From Herminiimonas sp. (lineage in GTDB: Bacteria; Pseudomonadota; Gammaproteobacteria; Burkholderiales; Burkholderiaceae_D): DNA of 64,000 bases. The translations under genes and the position numbers were made by a program. The stretch covers positions 1-64,000 of the forward strand of contig JAQGMR010000068.1 in assembly GCA_028292265.1 (NCBI GenBank), written 5' to 3'. The notes under the pieces are model-generated. The model was not told the DNA's origin, searched no databases, and saw only the letters and a list, made by a program, of their open reading frames with translations. Numbering within the stretch: the first letter of the stretch is position 1; each line of letters opens with the position of its first letter. Shown here piece by piece: positions 54,462 through 62,379 of the stretch.

Positions 54462-56546
54462 ATGTACGTTGAATTCTTCCAATTAAGCGAAGCGCCTTTT
54501 TCTATTGCGCCCGACCCACGCTATTTGTTCATGAGCGGGCGTCACCGCGAAGCACTGGCGCACCTGCTTTATGGTGTCCAAAGCGGCGGAGGGTTTGTCC
54601 TTCTGACCGGCGAGATCGGCGCCGGCAAGACCACGGTTTGCCGCTGCTTTCTGGAGCAGATTCCCGCCGAGTGTGACGTCGCCTACATTTTCAATCCGCG
54701 CTTGACGGTGTGGCAACTGCTCGATGCCGTCTGTCAGGAATTCCATATAACGCCGGTTGCGCGCTACGCCGGCCCGGAGTGCGATGAGGACGTGCTCCGC
54801 CACCGCGAGCCAGGCCTCGGCGCAGGCGAGGCTCGCGACGACAACGTCGACCTCAACCGCGACCAGGCCGGATTGAGCATGCGTCACCGTGCGCCACGTC
54901 CCAGTCTGCGCGACCATGTCGACGCGCTCAATACCCGTTTGCTGCAAACGCATGCGGCTGGCCGAAGCAGCGTGCTGATTATCGACGAGGCGCAGAATCT
55001 TTCCGCCGACGTGCTGGAACAGTTGCGACTGCTGACCAACCTTGAGACCAACAGCAGCAAGCTCCTGCAGATTGTCTTGATCGGTCAACCTGAATTGCGC
55101 GACATGGTGAGCCGCTCAGAACTGCGACAACTTGCACAGCGGATCAGCGCGCGCTATCACCTTGAACCTTTGTCAGCTCTGGAAACGGCGGAGTATGTAC
55201 AGCACAGGTTGGCCGTCGCTGGCATGGTCGGCCCTTCGCCGTTCTCGCCGGCCCGGCTGCGGCAGATATTCCGGCTCACCGGTGGTGTACCTCGCCGCAT
55301 AAACCTTCTCTGCGACAGGGCGCTGCTTGGCGCTTATGCTCAGGGCAAACGTATTGTGGATCGTGCCACGCTTACCCGTGCCGCGCGAGAAATCTCTGGA
55401 GCCCCACATGGCAATCGGGCCGAATGGCGTCATGTCGCGTCCCTTGGTCTTGCCGCGATGCTCCTTGCTTTTGGCGCAGCCGGAATCGGGCTTTCGCTTG
55501 CCGGCAAGTCGGCGCAAGACGTGGTCGCATGGATTAAAGATCCGGGACGGTTATTTGGCACCGCGCAATCGTATGCTGGCGGGCGGTCTTTAGAGGCGCT
55601 CGTGGCACATGGCGCAGCAGGCGCCGCGCTAGGAGGTGCCCCAATACCGGTAATGCCGACTGGGCCGGCATCGCCAAGCGCAGGTACACCGCCGGCACCC
55701 GCCTCAGTATCGTCCACAAAGGTGACTGTCGGCCCATCGATTGCGGATACGGGTTCGTCTTCCAACCCTGTGCTGCCGACTGGCATGACACCCGCCGCGC
55801 CGCCGTCACCGGCTGCTTTACCCGCAGGGCCTGCATCGCCGGCATCAGGTCCGGGCGCATCGTCTGCGATGCCTGGCGCCGCTGCGGCCGAATTGCCTGA
55901 ACTGCTCGCATTGCGCCCCCGCCCCGCAGTCAGCACGGCGATGCAAGGCCTGGCCAGTCTTTGGGGCGTGAAAGCAACCGGCGCCCCGGCGCAGGCGTGC
56001 GCTGCCATGCGGGCGACCAACGTGCGTTGCCATGAGGGGCGTGGCGGCATTGCGGAATTGCGGCAGTTACAACGACCAGCTCTAATCAATGTGCACGACG
56101 ACGCGGGCCGCGACATCCCCGTGCTGTTGACTGCGCTCTCGGAAACCCATGCCGACCTCCAAGCCAACGGCGTGCCGTATCGCATCGCCGCAAGTGACCT
56201 TGCCGCGCGCATGCGTCCTGATTTCGTCACGCTATGGCGCCAGCCGAAGAACTTCCGCGATCGGCTGGTACTGCATGATCGTGGTCCAGATGTGGACTGG
56301 CTGGCGTCGCGACTCGCGGATAAGCAACTCCGCCAGGCAGACACCACGGACGCTGAACTGGATGCTGCACTGGTGCGCCGCGTGCAGTCTTTCCAGGCGG
56401 CGGAGGGCTTGATCCCGGATGGCGTGGTTGGGCCCCGCACATTCATGTTGCTCAATGCCGCGGCCGGTGTTGTCGAACCTTCCCTGCACGGGAAGCCGCT
56501 TGAAGACCGCCGAGCCGCTGCGGCCGCATCAGGAAATGGAAAGTAA
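54462..56546 (+). CDS. gspA: General secretion pathway protein A (ExeA-like ATPase with peptidoglycan-binding domain)
   Basis: With GspB it inserts the type II secretion secretin through the peptidoglycan. The 694-aa protein starts MYVEFFQLSEAPFSIAPDPR. An AAA domain has Walker A LLTGEIGAGKTTVC and Walker B SVLIIDEAQNLS, and a single helix near residue 330 (HVASLGLAAMLLAFGAAGIG) is followed by a long Pro/Ala-rich linker. A C-terminal peptidoglycan-binding domain (VQSFQAAEGLIPDGVVGP) closes the protein. Relative to ExeA as I know it, about 45 residues are inserted between the Walker motifs (~108-150). ATG 54462 fits the family. Confidence 0.9.
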   Translation: MYVEFFQLSEAPFSIAPDPRYLFMSGRHREALAHLLYGVQSGGGFVLLTGEIGAGKTTVCRCFLEQIPAECDVAYIFNPRLTVWQLLDAVCQEFHITPVARYAGPECDEDVLRHREPGLGAGEARDDNVDLNRDQAGLSMRHRAPRPSLRDHVDALNTRLLQTHAAGRSSVLIIDEAQNLSADVLEQLRLLTNLETNSSKLLQIVLIGQPELRDMVSRSELRQLAQRISARYHLEPLSALETAEYVQHRLAVAGMVGPSPFSPARLRQIFRLTGGVPRRINLLCDRALLGAYAQGKRIVDRATLTRAAREISGAPHGNRAEWRHVASLGLAAMLLAFGAAGIGLSLAGKSAQDVVAWIKDPGRLFGTAQSYAGGRSLEALVAHGAAGAALGGAPIPVMPTGPASPSAGTPPAPASVSSTKVTVGPSIADTGSSSNPVLPTGMTPAAPPSPAALPAGPASPASGPGASSAMPGAAAAELPELLALRPRPAVSTAMQGLASLWGVKATGAPAQACAAMRATNVRCHEGRGGIAELRQLQRPALINVHDDAGRDIPVLLTALSETHADLQANGVPYRIAASDLAARMRPDFVTLWRQPKNFRDRLVLHDRGPDVDWLASRLADKQLRQADTTDAELDAALVRRVQSFQAAEGLIPDGVVGPRTFMLLNAAAGVVEPSLHGKPLEDRRAAAAASGNGK

Positions 56547-56549
56547 TCT

Positions 56550-57434
56550 ATGTCTTACATACTCGACGCACTGAAGAAAGCGGAAGGGGAGCGCCAGCTT
56601 GGCCGCGCTCCCGGCATCCACTCACCGACTGCAGAGTCACCGCACCAAAGATTCAGCATGCCGACAGGAATTCATGTCGTGGCCTGGACCGCCGGCGCGG
56701 TTGCAGTCGTGGTAGCTCTGGCACTGTGGTGGTCGCGCGGACAGACCGGCGCATCCGCGCCAGCGGTGTTGACAGCGGATCGTGAAATCCCAGCGGCGAA
56801 TACTCCAGGCGCAATGAACGCACCAACGGCACCAACGGCACCAACGGCACCAACGGCATCGACGGCATCAACAACCGCGGCATCGCCCTCCGCTCCGCCA
56901 GGCGTGCCTCGCGCCGATACAGGCCCGGCAAGCCACCCTGCGCAGGCCAGGAACGCAGCACCGCAGACCAGGCCGGCAAAGGAAGCCCCGCCGATGGAGA
57001 GTGCCATATCCGCGGACGTGGGCAAATCGGAACGGAAAACCAGATCGGGACAGGAAACGAAACAGGCATCCGCAGAACGTGTGACCGCAGCCAAGCCAAA
57101 AGCTGCACAGCGCTCCACGCCACCTGTCACGCGACAAGAAGCAAGCGCAGGATCAGGGGCCGACGATGTCGCGCCTGCAAAACGCGCAGCGCCGGATGCC
57201 AAACAGGTCGTCACGCTGGCCGCGCTGCCACTGGAGATTCGTGCGCAAATCCCTGCGGTCAACATCACCGGCTTCCTTTACGCGGGTAGCCGCTCCGAGC
57301 GCTCAATTCTTATCGACAATCGCTTGATGCACGAGGGTGACCAGGTCGCTGCGAACCTGATGCTTGAAGAAATGCGCCCGACCTACGCGGTCTTCAATTA
57401 TCGTGGCACGCGTTTTAGCATGCCGTACCGATGA
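56550..57434 (+). CDS. gspB: General secretion pathway protein B
   Basis: A 294-aa bitopic membrane protein starting MSYILDALKKAEGERQLGR, the hallmark of GspB/ExeB. One helix follows (VVAWTAGAVAVVVALALWW, ~45-65), then a ~150-residue Ala/Pro/Thr-rich periplasmic linker and the C-terminal GspB domain (LPLEIRAQIPAVNITGFLY, DNRLMHEGDQV, GTRFSMPYR). It lies 3 bp after gspA, so the two are co-translated. The other type II secretion genes are not in this window. Confidence 0.93.
   Translation: MSYILDALKKAEGERQLGRAPGIHSPTAESPHQRFSMPTGIHVVAWTAGAVAVVVALALWWSRGQTGASAPAVLTADREIPAANTPGAMNAPTAPTAPTAPTASTASTTAASPSAPPGVPRADTGPASHPAQARNAAPQTRPAKEAPPMESAISADVGKSERKTRSGQETKQASAERVTAAKPKAAQRSTPPVTRQEASAGSGADDVAPAKRAAPDAKQVVTLAALPLEIRAQIPAVNITGFLYAGSRSERSILIDNRLMHEGDQVAANLMLEEMRPTYAVFNYRGTRFSMPYR
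56820..56873 (+). repeat. 9-bp in-frame tandem repeat in gspB
   Basis: Four perfect gcaccaacg units and two decayed copies encode a repeated Ala-Pro-Thr (later Ala-Ser-Thr) tract in the periplasmic linker. Copy-number change would alter linker length without a frameshift. Confidence 0.85.
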
Positions 57435-57523
57435 GTTGCGTGTCACCCAATCGAACAATTCCTTCGCCAGAACGAAGCACCTGATCCACTGTCTTTCCGG
57501 TAGTGACAACAATGGAGAAAAAT

Positions 57524-57775
57524 ATGGCTGATAAGGAAACCTACGACCGCTATGCAATCGAGATGGCGCAACGTTTTGCAGCCTTCGTAACTTGGGCGAA
57601 GGAAAACTGGCCGGATCAAAACTTCCCGTTGCTCGATTCTGACTTCGACAATTCGCGGAAGGAAATTCGGCTTCTGCTCGGGGAGCGGCTTGAAAGCTGC
57701 CAGCAAGATGCATCGTCCAACGCCGGACAAGACGCGACGCAATACATCGATGTCACGCCGAGCCCCTGGCCATAA
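57524..57775 (+). CDS. Small conserved-looking protein of unknown function
   Basis: An 83-aa acidic, soluble protein starting MADKETYDRYAIEMAQRF and rich in Trp/Phe and Asp/Glu (TWAKENWPDQNFPLLDSDFD). ATG 57524 has a well-placed GGAGAA ribosome site; two in-frame ATG codons upstream (57503, 57512) are less likely. No domain was recognised. It follows gspB by 90 bp on the same strand. A longer minus-strand frame overlaps it and is considered less likely. Confidence 0.6.
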   Translation: MADKETYDRYAIEMAQRFAAFVTWAKENWPDQNFPLLDSDFDNSRKEIRLLLGERLESCQQDASSNAGQDATQYIDVTPSPWP

Positions 57776-58520
57776 CCCAGGATACTCAATCCGGGCGGAA
57801 GTGCGACACAGTGTCCACTCAAAAAAGAGCAGGGCCGACTCACGTTGAGGAAGTGCATTGGTTCTTCCCGTGCATAGACGCGCCAAAATGTGCCTGAGCG
57901 CTTCAGTTAGATTGCACTGTCCGCCTGACACCTTCGTCGCCTGAATCTTTTGCCAGTCGCGTATGCGGCTTGAAGCATTCACGCCGACCGCGGCGGATAG
58001 TTCCTTATTGCGCGCGCTCACCGTTAAAGACGGGACAAACTCTTCATCTTGAGCGACCCGGTAAGCCGCGCCGCCGCAATGCTTGTTCATCAGATCATGC
58101 GAATCGGTCATACACCAACGCGGTTCACTGTTTAGCGGATTCTTATTCGAAACGATGCGGGCGCTTTGCTGGCCACGCACAAAAATTTCGCAAAGAGAAG
58201 GCTCGAATTTTTTCGTCAGGATGCCTGCCGAAAACGAGGAGTCCATTGCGTCGATGATCGAAGACAGTGCATAAGTGCCTGAACGCCAGTAAAGAATAGT
58301 TGCGATGTCATCGTGTTGTTTTAGTCAGTGCGCCGATGAGACTGAGCGCTGTCAATGTCATCGCCACTTCGAGATGATTTGATAGAGCTTGCACATCCAC
58401 TACGGGGGCACACACGCAACAGACACTCCATCAACTTCGTATCATTCGGCAACGGAAAACTGGAACCACTTCTTCTTAGTCGTGCGAATAGAGAACAATA
58501 GGCACCGATCAGGAAACAAC
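57776..58520. other. Gene-poor stretch between the small unknown gene and the LysR gene
   Basis: About 745 bp. A minus-strand frame (57443-58246, 267 codons) covers much of it, but it overlaps the better-supported plus-strand gene at 57524 and shows no recognisable domain. Base composition looks less GC-rich than the first 55 kb, which may mark a boundary of acquired DNA. Confidence 0.35.
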
Positions 58521-59540
58521 ATGAAAAACTCCGAGAGCGCTCCGTCAATAAATCTACATCTGCATTCGAATGAACAACGTCAGAACGCATCAATTTTCCG
58601 CGGGACCAGACCACTCCACATCACATTGAAACAGTGGAAAATGTTTCATGCTGTCGTCGAATCAGGTACGTTTTCAGAAGCGGCAGAGCTTCTTCACATT
58701 AGTCAGTCTGCCATTAGCTATACGATCGCGAAGCTGCAGGACCAACTCGGCATTCCTGTGCTCAAGATAGAAGGCCGCAAAGCGCAACTCACGCCAGAAG
58801 GATGCGAGTTGCTGGAACGGTCTCGACATCTTATTCGCGAAGCGATTGAGCTGGAAATGTACGCAGAAAACTTGCGCCACGGCTGGGGCCTGGACGTGAG
58901 GTTGGCAGTGGACCAGAACTTCCCCACGTCCTTGCTCATGGCCGCGTTGCGCAAGGTTTCTGAGCTTGAATGCAATATGAAGGTGTCGTTGATCGAGATG
59001 GACACTTCAGAAGCAGGGAAAAGTCTCTCCGAACATAAAGTCGACCTCGCGATCACGCATCTGATTCCCTCCGGCTTCAACGGCAGCCCGCTAATCGAGG
59101 TGGAATATGTAGCGGTTGCCCATCCGGATCATCCACTATTCAAGTTGGGACGCCAGGTAGTCAGCAGCGATCTTGCGCCCCACGTTCACATCGTTGTGGC
59201 GGCGTCCAAGGAGGACTGTTACAAGGATGAAGGGACACCGCTGGCAGGCAGGCGCCAGCGTTGGAACGTCAACAATGTCGACACGGCTGTCAGCGCGCTC
59301 TGCGAAGGTATGGGATATGCCTGGTTGCCCAGGCATCGGGTGGAGAGTTGGCTGGCGAAAGGCGTCCTGGCAGTGCTGCCCTTGCATCCCGCAGATCAAT
59401 ATCGGGCTCACCTGTACCTCATATCGGGACCGTCCATGACCGCGAGGTCTGGGGTGAAGGCGTTCGCCGATCTGTTGAAAGACCTTGCGACGGCTAATCA
59501 GGCCAACCTGAGTGGGAGCGCCGGCAGGCTAAGCGCGTAG
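58521..59540 (+). CDS. LysR-family transcriptional regulator
   Basis: A 339-aa regulator. The winged helix-turn-helix (residues ~35-95) is clear: LKQWKMFHAVVESGTFSEAA, ELLHISQSAISYTIAKLQDQ, then the LysR substrate-binding domain (~120-320) with VAVAHPDHPLFKLG. A ~33-residue polar N-terminal extension precedes the DNA-binding domain. ATG 58521 is used; the frame is open to 58389. It is upstream of the exopolysaccharide genes but separated from them by a minus-strand small gene and a gene-free stretch, so its target is uncertain. Confidence 0.88.
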   Translation: MKNSESAPSINLHLHSNEQRQNASIFRGTRPLHITLKQWKMFHAVVESGTFSEAAELLHISQSAISYTIAKLQDQLGIPVLKIEGRKAQLTPEGCELLERSRHLIREAIELEMYAENLRHGWGLDVRLAVDQNFPTSLLMAALRKVSELECNMKVSLIEMDTSEAGKSLSEHKVDLAITHLIPSGFNGSPLIEVEYVAVAHPDHPLFKLGRQVVSSDLAPHVHIVVAASKEDCYKDEGTPLAGRRQRWNVNNVDTAVSALCEGMGYAWLPRHRVESWLAKGVLAVLPLHPADQYRAHLYLISGPSMTARSGVKAFADLLKDLATANQANLSGSAGRLSA

Positions 59541-59575
59541 GAGGCCCAGTTTTGCACCGACCGAGTGCAAAGACG

Positions 59576-59743
59576 CTACCGTCGATCCCACCACTCAACG
59601 ATCTTTACTGCAAGGACCATTAAGCAGCCGGCCGCTATCATGAAATCCGACACGCGGGATGCGCCATAAGACAAGGCCGTAATCCCTCCTCCAACAAGGG
59701 CTGCGGCGCCAAGCAGTTTGACGGTGGTAGGGAAGTTGAACAT
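59576..59743 (-). CDS. Small two-helix membrane protein
   Basis: A 55-aa protein starting MFNFPTTVKLLGAAALVGGG with two hydrophobic segments (LLGAAALVGGGITALSYGA and FMIAAGCLMVLAVKIV) and a charged WWDRR end. Function unknown. ATG 59743 is preferred because upstream residues of the open frame (to 59878) do not look coding. It is convergent with the LysR gene. Confidence 0.55.
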   Translation of the reverse strand: MFNFPTTVKLLGAAALVGGGITALSYGASRVSDFMIAAGCLMVLAVKIVEWWDRR

Positions 59744-60504
59744 GAGCGGGGGAAGGTCGGTGTTCTTCAAGGGGAAGCAATTCCTCGTGCAGCGATTCTT
59801 GCATACTCGAATCAAAACCATGACTGGCTCAGCCGTGCATCGCTGAACGCCACGCGTTGATTCGACCCAACAAGCCACCTAATCGATACGCACCGACCGG
59901 AGAGGCCCCAACGACGGTTGCCTAAATGCGAGATGACCAGAACCCTGTCCATAATCAAGGCAAGCGAATTTTACGACTTTCCCGGTCGATCGCGGCACCC
60001 TTTTAGCTCGGGCTATTGCCGGGCGAAATCCATTGCCTCATGGCGTCAGGCAGACATCTGTCCGCAGTCAGAGCGACGCCTTGCCTGAAACGCCGCCTGC
60101 TTGCCCATTTTCATTATGCGGTTTAAGGACGCCTGACCTAAGGCCGCCATAAAGCCGATCTGGTCGCCAGCAAGCGACGATTAATCGAAAAAGTTAATCG
60201 GTAAGCAGCAATATCGCATCGACTTATTGAAATTCCATACTTATTATTTCGGCCTCAATTCGGTAAAGTAACTGCTACCGTCATGCCTCCAAGTATTTCG
60301 TCCCGACCACGGTTTCTTGAGGCATTTGTTTTAAACAGGAAATCGTACCTATAACCAGACCCATCTTCGTATCCGCCCACCGCCATTTGAGTTGGAATAT
60401 TGGCGTTAATAAATAGGCGCGACGGAAAGAATGAAGCGCAGTACACCCGAATACCGGAGGGACAGAAGCCGGTCAATCCGTGTTTGCATACTGTTTTCGT
60501 GAAA
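59744..60504. other. Gene-free stretch upstream of the exopolysaccharide locus
   Basis: About 760 bp with AT-richer DNA around 60175-60260, which includes two ttaatcg copies 14 bp apart. It should contain the promoter of the polysaccharide genes; no consensus promoter could be fixed. A minus-strand frame at 60255-60629 overlaps the start of the next gene and is not supported. Confidence 0.35.
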
Positions 60505-61671
60505 ATGGCCATGACTTCTCTATTGAATCTCCTGTTCGGGACGGTCTTGATTGCAGCGGTAGCGAGTTTTATGGGCAATATCGTCATCGTTTGTACCGAG
60601 AGGTGGCACGCCCCGAGATCACTCGACAAGGATCTGGCAGGGGTACAGAAATTTCACAGGAAGCCGGTGCCCCGAATCGGAGGGCTGGCGCTTCTATGTG
60701 GACTGCTTGCTGTCTATGGTGTCGATGTGCTCGATGGTTTCGCGCATTCTCCCGGCGTGAATACTTCAAGCTTCTCGCTGCTTCTTCTATCTGCGTTGCC
60801 CGCCTTCGTCGCGGGATTGATCGAGGACTTCACAAAAACGGTTTCTGCGCTGACCCGTCTGCTTGCGACATTCGCGAGTGCCCTTGCCGCATGCTGGCTG
60901 CTTAGTGCAGTACTTCCCCGCCTGGACGTATGGGGTCTGGACTTCATTATTCAGTGGGCGCCGGCGGCTATCGTGATAACCGGGATTGCGGTAGCCGGGG
61001 TCGCGAACTCAATGAACATCATCGACGGGTTCAATGGACTTGCCGGTGCCGCTACCATAGCAATGCTTGCTGGTATGGCGTTTGTTGCTGGCCAGGCTGG
61101 GGACACGTTTATCGTCCACCTTGCTGCGGCGGGAATCGGAGCATCCATTGGCTTCTTGTGCCTGAATTACCCAACCGGTCGGGTTTTCATGGGAGATGGC
61201 GGCGCTTATCTGCTCGGGTTCTGGGTCGCTGAAACGGCCGTCCTGGTAATAGTGCGAAATCCGTTCATAGTCACTTGGCAAATTCTCGCCATTTGCGCTT
61301 ATCCAATTATCGAAGTGCTGTTCAGCATGTATCGCCGGAAAGTGGTTCGCCGCGCCGGCGTTGGCGTGCCGGACCGCTTGCATTTGCACTCACTTATATA
61401 TCGGCGGCTCGTTTGCCGTGTCATACCGCGCAACGATAAGCAGCCCTGGATCAGGAACGCTGCGGTCGTTTTCATCATTATGTGCTGGGTAGTCCCAGCA
61501 ACGTTTGCTGCCATTTTGGTGGGGGACTCGATCCAGGGCGCAGTATTAATAATATCTATCCAGACATTAATGTACCTGGTATTTTACGCCCGCCTCGTGC
61601 GCGGGCGGTGGTGCCTTAATCCTGTAATCGTTCTTGGGCTCCGTCCAGTACAGAGGACGAAACCGTTATGA
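60505..61671 (+). CDS. Polyprenyl-phosphate sugar-1-phosphate transferase (MraY/WecA family)
   Basis: A 388-aa inner-membrane enzyme with about 11 helices that loads the first sugar-phosphate onto undecaprenyl phosphate. Family motifs are KFHRKPVPRIGGLALL, GLIEDFTKTVS (Glu-Asp where most have Asp-Asp), NSMNIIDGFNGLAGA, FMGDGGAYLLGF and DRLHLHSLIYRRL for the HxH loop. It opens the exopolysaccharide cluster; its stop overlaps the RfaH-like gene by 4 bp. The sugar is not predictable. ATG 60505 or 60511 is the start. Confidence 0.9.
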   Translation: MAMTSLLNLLFGTVLIAAVASFMGNIVIVCTERWHAPRSLDKDLAGVQKFHRKPVPRIGGLALLCGLLAVYGVDVLDGFAHSPGVNTSSFSLLLLSALPAFVAGLIEDFTKTVSALTRLLATFASALAACWLLSAVLPRLDVWGLDFIIQWAPAAIVITGIAVAGVANSMNIIDGFNGLAGAATIAMLAGMAFVAGQAGDTFIVHLAAAGIGASIGFLCLNYPTGRVFMGDGGAYLLGFWVAETAVLVIVRNPFIVTWQILAICAYPIIEVLFSMYRRKVVRRAGVGVPDRLHLHSLIYRRLVCRVIPRNDKQPWIRNAAVVFIIMCWVVPATFAAILVGDSIQGAVLIISIQTLMYLVFYARLVRGRWCLNPVIVLGLRPVQRTKPL

Positions 61672-62195
61672 ACATGGTATCGACATATTCTTCGCAGGCG
61701 ATATGGCACGTTATCTACTCGAAGCCGAAACAGGAGTTTCGTGCGCTTGAGCATCTCGCTAACCAGGGTTACGACTGTTTCCTGCCTACGCTTCACGATG
61801 GGATCGCCACCGAGTCGAATAAATGCTCAGCCGATCAGCCGCTATTTTCAAGGTACCTGTTTGTTCGTCTCGATCCTTTGTCGGGAAAGTGGTGCTCGAT
61901 CAAGAGTACGCGAGGCGTCTCGGGACTCGTTAAGTTCGGCGAGCGCTTCGCTACTCTACCGGACGAGGTGATCGAGGCGCTTAAGAATGGCCCTCGAACC
62001 TTGTCGCGGGAGGGGTTTACATCAGGGGAGCGGGTTGAAATTAAAGATGGACCCTTTGGCGGCCTGGAAGGCGTGTATCAAGCGTCCGATGGTCAAGCGC
62101 GTGCGTTCATTCTGATAGAAATGCTGCGTCAACCACAGAAGCTAAGCTTTCCGAAAGAACTGCTTCGCAGGGCAACGGGTAGGTCGGTCGAGTAG
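61668..62195 (+). CDS. RfaH-type transcription antiterminator (NusG paralogue)
   Basis: A 175-aa protein with an N-terminal NGN domain (WHVIYSKPKQEFRALEHLAN, QPLFSRYLFVRLDP, VSGLVKFGERFATLPDEVI) and a C-terminal KOW domain (FTSGERVEIKDGPFGGLEGV). Specialised NusG paralogues such as RfaH bind RNA polymerase paused at ops DNA and suppress termination in long surface-polysaccharide operons. It is coupled to the preceding gene by ATGA overlap, and an ops-like sequence lies 98 bp after its stop. Confidence 0.92.
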   Translation: MNMVSTYSSQAIWHVIYSKPKQEFRALEHLANQGYDCFLPTLHDGIATESNKCSADQPLFSRYLFVRLDPLSGKWCSIKSTRGVSGLVKFGERFATLPDEVIEALKNGPRTLSREGFTSGERVEIKDGPFGGLEGVYQASDGQARAFILIEMLRQPQKLSFPKELLRRATGRSVE

Positions 62196-62283
62196 GTCGC
62201 GGTCGGCACCGCACCGCCGACCGGATCGACAGGACCGTTTAGTAATACGAATCGATAGCACGATGGTTTATGGATATAACCGC

Positions 62284-62304
62284 TAATCCAAGGGCGGTAG
62301 CGTG
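62284..62304 (+). promoter_or_regulatory. ops/JUMPstart element
   Basis: GGCGGTAGCGTG at 62293-62304 is identical to the 12-base ops sequence of enterobacterial RfaH-controlled operons. The nine bases before it (TAATCCAAG) also resemble the JUMPstart 3' end, with two differences. It sits on the sense strand in the leader between the RfaH-like gene and the next polysaccharide gene. Confidence 0.8.
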
Positions 62305-62379
62305 CTCGAAAGGCTATCTACGCCCGCCGGCAAAAACAAGTCGCTCGAGGCATGTGTCTTGTATGGAGCAATAAGCAAT

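Noticed and set aside
57443..58246. 267-codon minus-strand open frame
   Set aside because: It overlaps the better-supported plus-strand gene at 57524-57775, contains no recognisable domain, and its second half reads like antisense of that gene. It is kept only as an ambiguity in the findings.
60255..60629. 124-codon minus-strand open frame before the polysaccharide locus
   Set aside because: Its first third is antisense to the start of the sugar-phosphate transferase gene, and no domain or ribosome site supports it.
62302..62379. GTG 62302 as the start of the O-antigen ligase-family gene
   Set aside because: It lies inside the ops element and has no ribosome site; ATG 62380 leaves the element in the leader, where it functions in known systems.
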